A DNA stretch of 64,000 nt. Origin: Amycolatopsis jejuensis. Lineage in GTDB: Bacteria > Actinomycetota > Actinomycetes > Mycobacteriales > Pseudonocardiaceae. The notes beneath the pieces are model-generated. The model saw only the letters and a list, made by a program, of their open reading frames with translations, was not told the DNA's origin and did no database searches. How positions within the stretch are numbered: position 1 is the first letter of the stretch; each line of letters starts with the position of its first letter. The DNA is taken from positions 1-64,000 of the forward strand of contig NZ_JNYZ01000044.1 of NCBI RefSeq assembly GCF_000717335.1, written 5' to 3'. A program made the position numbers and the translations under genes. Below, in pieces: positions 61,266-64,000 of this stretch.

Positions 61266-61579
61266 TATTTCTCCTCGTCATTTTCCAGCAGCTCGGCCAT
61301 CCCTCGCAACCGTCCGCGCCAGAACCGCTCGAACGGGTGCAGCCATGCGCCGACCTGCTCGAGCGGGTCGCTTTCCAAATGGTAGAACCGTTGCCGCCCA
61401 ACGGGTTCGTCGCGGACCAGGGCGGCCTCGCGCAGCACTTTCAGGTGCTCGGCCACCGCCGGGCGGCTCAGCTCGAACCGGGACGCCAGGTCGCCTGCCG
61501 TCTGCGGGCCGTCCGCCAGGATTTCCAGCAGGCGCCGCCGGGTCGGGCTCGCCAGGGCGAGGAACACGTCGTCGGGCAT
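61265..61579 (-). CDS. ArsR-family transcriptional regulator
   Basis: The 104-residue protein is a compact winged helix: FLALASPTRRRLLEILADGPQTAGDLASRFELSRPAVAEHLKVLREAALV and the wing DEPVGRQRFYHL. The CxC metal site of ArsR/SmtB repressors is absent and there is no cysteine at all, so it does not use that metal site. It is co-translated with the SRPBCC gene and preceded by a perfect palindrome 14 bases upstream of its ATG, consistent with autorepression. Confidence 0.9.
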   Translation of the reverse strand: MPDDVFLALASPTRRRLLEILADGPQTAGDLASRFELSRPAVAEHLKVLREAALVRDEPVGRQRFYHLESDPLEQVGAWLHPFERFWRGRLRGMAELLENDEEK

Positions 61580-61592
61580 GACGGAAGGTTAC

Positions 61593-61608
61593 GTCGGAAA
61601 GTTCCGAC
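61593..61608. promoter_or_regulatory. Perfect palindrome, ArsR operator
   Basis: GTCGGAA (61593-61599), AG and TTCCGAC (61602-61608) form a perfect seven-base inverted repeat 13 bases upstream of the ArsR ATG. Position and symmetry are those of an ArsR autoregulatory site. Confidence 0.75.
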
Positions 61609-61612
61609 ATGT

Positions 61613-61664
61613 CAACTGGAGCCGACACATCCCGGGAAGAGGCCAACTGGAGCCGACACATCCC
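61613..61664. repeat. 21-base direct repeat
   Basis: A 21-base sequence beginning CAACTGGAGCCGACACAT occurs at 61613-61633 and 61644-61664 (31-base period) between the ArsR promoter and the end of the PucR gene. It is not symmetric enough to be a clear operator; it may be a second protein-binding site or a replication-slippage duplication. Confidence 0.7.
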
Positions 61665-61674
61665 ACAAGAGGGC

Positions 61675-63291
61675 TCAGTGTGGCCGAGGTGGAAGTTCCT
61701 CCTGCAGCTCGGGATGCGCACTGAACGCCGCCACCTGAAGCTGGGCAACCAACCGCTGCGTAGGGTCCTCCAAGTCGACCCCGAAGATGTCGCGCATCCG
61801 GGTCAGCCGGTACTTCAAGGTGTTCCGATGCACGTACACCGCGCGCCCCGCCGCAGTGAGATCCCCGCCCGCGTCGAAGAACGCCCGCAGGCTTGCCAGG
61901 TGTTCGGTGCCGCAATCCCGGTCGCTCACCGCCATCCCCGCCACTCCGCCCTGCAGCAGGCGTGGCCGTTCGAGCAGGATTTCGGTGATCTCGGACAGGA
62001 TTGCGTCGGCGATCGAATCGTCGAAGGCGATTACGCGGCGTGATTCGTCGAGGAGTGGCAGGTCGAGCAGCCGGTCGACCGCGCGGCGGGCTTCGGCGAG
62101 CTGCGCGGCCGACCCGATTTCCCCGCTGATTGCCGCGCGCAGGTCGAGATGCAGCTGCCGGTGCGCCTGTCCGGTGATTTCCCGGGCGAGCCGCGCGGGT
62201 TCGTCGGGCGTGCGGTCGTCGACCGGGAACGTGGCGTAGATCCGGCCGTCGCACGACGTGACCGCGCCCCGCCGTCGCGACGCTTCGACCCGCAGCGCGA
62301 CCAGGTCTTCCAGCGGCCGCAGCGCCGGGGGCGGCGAGCCGGGCTGGTCCGGGACGAAGGCGACCAGCCGGAACGACACGCCGTCGAGACCGAGGCGGCT
62401 TTGCACAGTGGTGGCGTTGGCACGGCCGGCGAGCGCGTTGCGCAGGAGGTCGCTGCGCAGCCGCCGGTCGAGGTCTTCGCTGATCCGCGACCGCAGCAGC
62501 TGCAGCGCCGCGACCCGCGCCGTTTCGGCGAGCAGGTCGGCCGAATGCTGGTCGAGCTTGTGCTTGGACTCGGCGACCCACAGGTAGCCGAGGATGTCGC
62601 TGCCGCCGCGGATCGCGGTGACGAGCCGGGTCGCGCCGTCCGGCGGCACCACGCGCACCGGGGTGAGACTTTGCCGTACCCGCGGCAGGATTCCGGTGGA
62701 TTCACACCAGTCCATGAACTCGCGCGGCGGACGGCGGTGCAGGATCGAGTGTTCGCGGATGCCGTCGATCGGGTCGCCGAGGCTCGAGAACGCGATCACC
62801 TCCATCCGCTCGTCGTCGATGATCACCGGGCCTTCGAGCATCGCGGCGGCGGAGTTGGCCAGCGCGAACAGATCCCCGAACGGGACCCCGCGTTCGTCCG
62901 GGGCGGTGGCCGACGCGGACGCGATCGACGTCCGGGCCAGCGAATGCAGCTGATCCCACGACATTTCCGGGGAAATCGCGAGCACCGTCGTGCCGTGCGC
63001 TTCGCTCAGCGTGCGAATGCGGGCACGCTCGGCATCGTCGTGCACCTTGAACGCGAGCACCGTGTCCGCGCCGACGGAGGCGACCAGGCGCTCGGTGTCC
63101 GGGTCGGCCGCGCGCAGCCCGATGCCGAGCACCAGGTCGCCGGAGTTGATCTGGACGGCGGTGCTCGTGTCGTGGATGAGCACGGCGACCACCGGGAGGT
63201 CGAGGCCTTCCGGCGAGTGCACCACGTCGACGAAATCCCCGCCGACCAGGCCGAGGAAGGTGTCCAGGGTGAGTCCGGCAGCTGCGCCCAT
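61675..63291 (-). CDS. PucR-family transcriptional regulator
   Basis: The 538-residue protein has the PucR layout: N-terminal PucR sensor domain (LTLDTFLGLVGGDFVDVV, VAVLIHDTSTAVQINSGDLVLGIGL), a GGDEF-like central domain (about 290-440, VSFRLVAFVPDQPG) and the C-terminal PucR helix-turn-helix (LRAFFDAGGDLTAAGRAVYVHRNTLKYRLTRMRDIFG). PucR proteins activate purine, allantoin or amino-acid catabolism genes. The gene downstream of the promoter order is M20 (upstream, 24-base gap) then... it lies just after the M20 gene start region on the same strand, so both may share a transcript. ATG at 63289-63291 follows GGGGAG. Confidence 0.88.
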   Translation of the reverse strand: MGAAAGLTLDTFLGLVGGDFVDVVHSPEGLDLPVVAVLIHDTSTAVQINSGDLVLGIGLRAADPDTERLVASVGADTVLAFKVHDDAERARIRTLSEAHGTTVLAISPEMSWDQLHSLARTSIASASATAPDERGVPFGDLFALANSAAAMLEGPVIIDDERMEVIAFSSLGDPIDGIREHSILHRRPPREFMDWCESTGILPRVRQSLTPVRVVPPDGATRLVTAIRGGSDILGYLWVAESKHKLDQHSADLLAETARVAALQLLRSRISEDLDRRLRSDLLRNALAGRANATTVQSRLGLDGVSFRLVAFVPDQPGSPPPALRPLEDLVALRVEASRRRGAVTSCDGRIYATFPVDDRTPDEPARLAREITGQAHRQLHLDLRAAISGEIGSAAQLAEARRAVDRLLDLPLLDESRRVIAFDDSIADAILSEITEILLERPRLLQGGVAGMAVSDRDCGTEHLASLRAFFDAGGDLTAAGRAVYVHRNTLKYRLTRMRDIFGVDLEDPTQRLVAQLQVAAFSAHPELQEELPPRPH

Positions 63292-63315
63292 GCGGGTGTC
63301 TCCCCTCCGGGCTGC

Positions 63316-64000
63316 TCAGCGCGCGCTGGGCACCCCTTCGACGGCGGTGTCGGCGGAAGAGCCTCCGGCGGCATTGTCGGTCATCGGCCGCGTTCCGGCA
63401 AAGCCCGCGAAGAGACCGGCATACACGCCGACCGCCGTGACCAGCGCGTCGACCTCGACGTATTCGTCCACTGTATGCGCCACCGCGAGGTCACCCGGGC
63501 CGAAGACGACCGACGGGATGCCGAGCTGGTTGCGCATGAACCGCGCGTCGGTGGTGAACGGCAACCCGGTGGTACCCGGTGCGCGGCCGGTCATCGCGGT
63601 GAACGTGTCCGCGACGAAGCCGACGAACGGGTGGCCGGGCGAGATCTCGGACGGTTCGCAGAACGTGTCGACCTGCAGGTCGTAGTCGGTGCCGCGGGCC
63701 AGCCCGAGCGACGCGATCCGGTCGACGATGCCCTGTACCGCGATCGCCCGGCTCTCGCCCGGCAGGATGCGGCGGTCGATCTCCAGCCGGCATTCCTCGG
63801 GGACCACGTTCGGCCCGCTGCCGCCGCGGATGGTGCCGACGTTGCAGGTCGTGGTACCCAGCAGCGGATGCGGCGTCTGCGGGAACTCGTTGTCGTGCAG
63901 TACCTGCGCGATCGCGGCGGCGGAGATGATCGCGCTCCGGCCGTTCGCCGGTTCGCTGCCGTGCGCGGGGACACCGCTCGTGGTGACCGTGGCGAACATC
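63316..64000 (-). CDS. M20-family amidohydrolase/peptidase, partial
   Basis: Only the last 228 codons are in the window; the gene continues past base 64000. Seen are the dimerisation domain (TTSGVPAHGSEPANGRSAI, NVGTIRGGSGPNVVPEECRLEIDRRI) and the C-terminal catalytic part (GLPFTTDARFM, VFGPGDLAVAHTVDEYVEV with the last metal His). It belongs to the ArgE/DapE/ACY1 branch, which removes acyl or succinyl groups from amino acids. It is followed after 24 bases by the PucR gene, so the regulator probably controls or is co-transcribed with it. A further 22 residues after EYVEV..GFAG are not conserved. Confidence 0.88.
   Translation of the reverse strand, partial: MFATVTTSGVPAHGSEPANGRSAIISAAAIAQVLHDNEFPQTPHPLLGTTTCNVGTIRGGSGPNVVPEECRLEIDRRILPGESRAIAVQGIVDRIASLGLARGTDYDLQVDTFCEPSEISPGHPFVGFVADTFTAMTGRAPGTTGLPFTTDARFMRNQLGIPSVVFGPGDLAVAHTVDEYVEVDALVTAVGVYAGLFAGFAGTRPMTDNAAGGSSADTAVEGVPSAR

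Noticed and set aside
60246..61581. Long + strand frames over the 600-base repeat field (379 and 435 codons)
   Set aside because: They follow the repeat units, run antisense into the SRPBCC and ArsR genes and show no domain; open by lack of AT-rich stops.
1..64000. tRNA, rRNA, insertion sequence or prophage elements
   Set aside because: No tRNA-like cloverleaf with TTCGA loop, no transposase, integrase or terminal inverted repeats were recognised on either strand by reading; a dedicated scan was not possible.

Overview
The window is high-G+C DNA with GTG/TTG starts, four-base ATGA/GTGA gene overlaps, many TetR, IclR, ROK, Lrp, PucR and LysR regulators, an ECF41 sigma factor and secreted Sec/Tat enzymes. 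This points to a soil actinomycete, most likely Pseudonocardiales (Amycolatopsis-like); that placement is inferred, since no rRNA or tRNA gene is visible. The left edge holds the 3' end of a histidinol dehydrogenase gene (hisD) and the right edge an unfinished M20 peptidase gene.

Layout: 0.2-3.3 kb, a leftward operon of three secreted hydrolases (two GH16-type glucanases around a phytase-like histidine phosphatase) with a divergent ROK regulator and a perfect inverted repeat between them. 4.5-8.3 kb, a GlsB membrane protein and an LppU-like lipoprotein embedded in degenerate tandem repeats, an ECF41 sigma factor and two divergent methyltransferases. 8.3-13.7 kb, a TetR-controlled hydrolase/flavin monooxygenase/DUF3500 operon and a ChrB-like/MFS pair. 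13.7-28.2 kb, two IclR regulators and an 11-gene rightward operon. 28.2-33.2 kb, a Tat-exported phospholipase C, a GNAT protein and a TetR/DJ-1 pair with matching operators. 33.2-40.8 kb, a second transporter operon ending in an S9 peptidase. 41.5-45.7 kb, a CPG2-like M20 peptidase, a threonine-synthase-like enzyme, a dehalogenase-like hydrolase and a LysR regulator. 45.7-58.2 kb, a third transporter operon headed by two double-unit Lrp regulators. 58.2-64 kb, a flavin monooxygenase, a methyltransferase, a long repeat field, an ArsR/SRPBCC pair and PucR plus M20.

The dominant theme is uptake and breakdown of peptides or related amides. Three complete or near-complete Dpp/Opp-type ABC importers lie within about 42 kb. 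Each is fused at operon level to its own hydrolases: (1) two DUF885 proteins, a creatininase-like protein, an M20 peptidase and two pyruvate-type aldolases; (2) an S9 peptidase; (3) a gamma-glutamyltransferase homologue, an M28 peptidase, an SDR and a ketopantoate-reductase-like enzyme. Each has a different regulator class (IclR, TetR, Lrp).

Unusual signals: one DUF885 paralogue has lost its metal-binding motif; a permease gene carries a one-base frameshift; an M20 peptidase has two in-frame tandem-repeat insertions; several intergenic fields of degenerate tandem repeats touch or supply the 3' ends of neighbouring genes; and a palindrome GTCCA-N3-TGGAC recurs in coding sequence in different reading frames.
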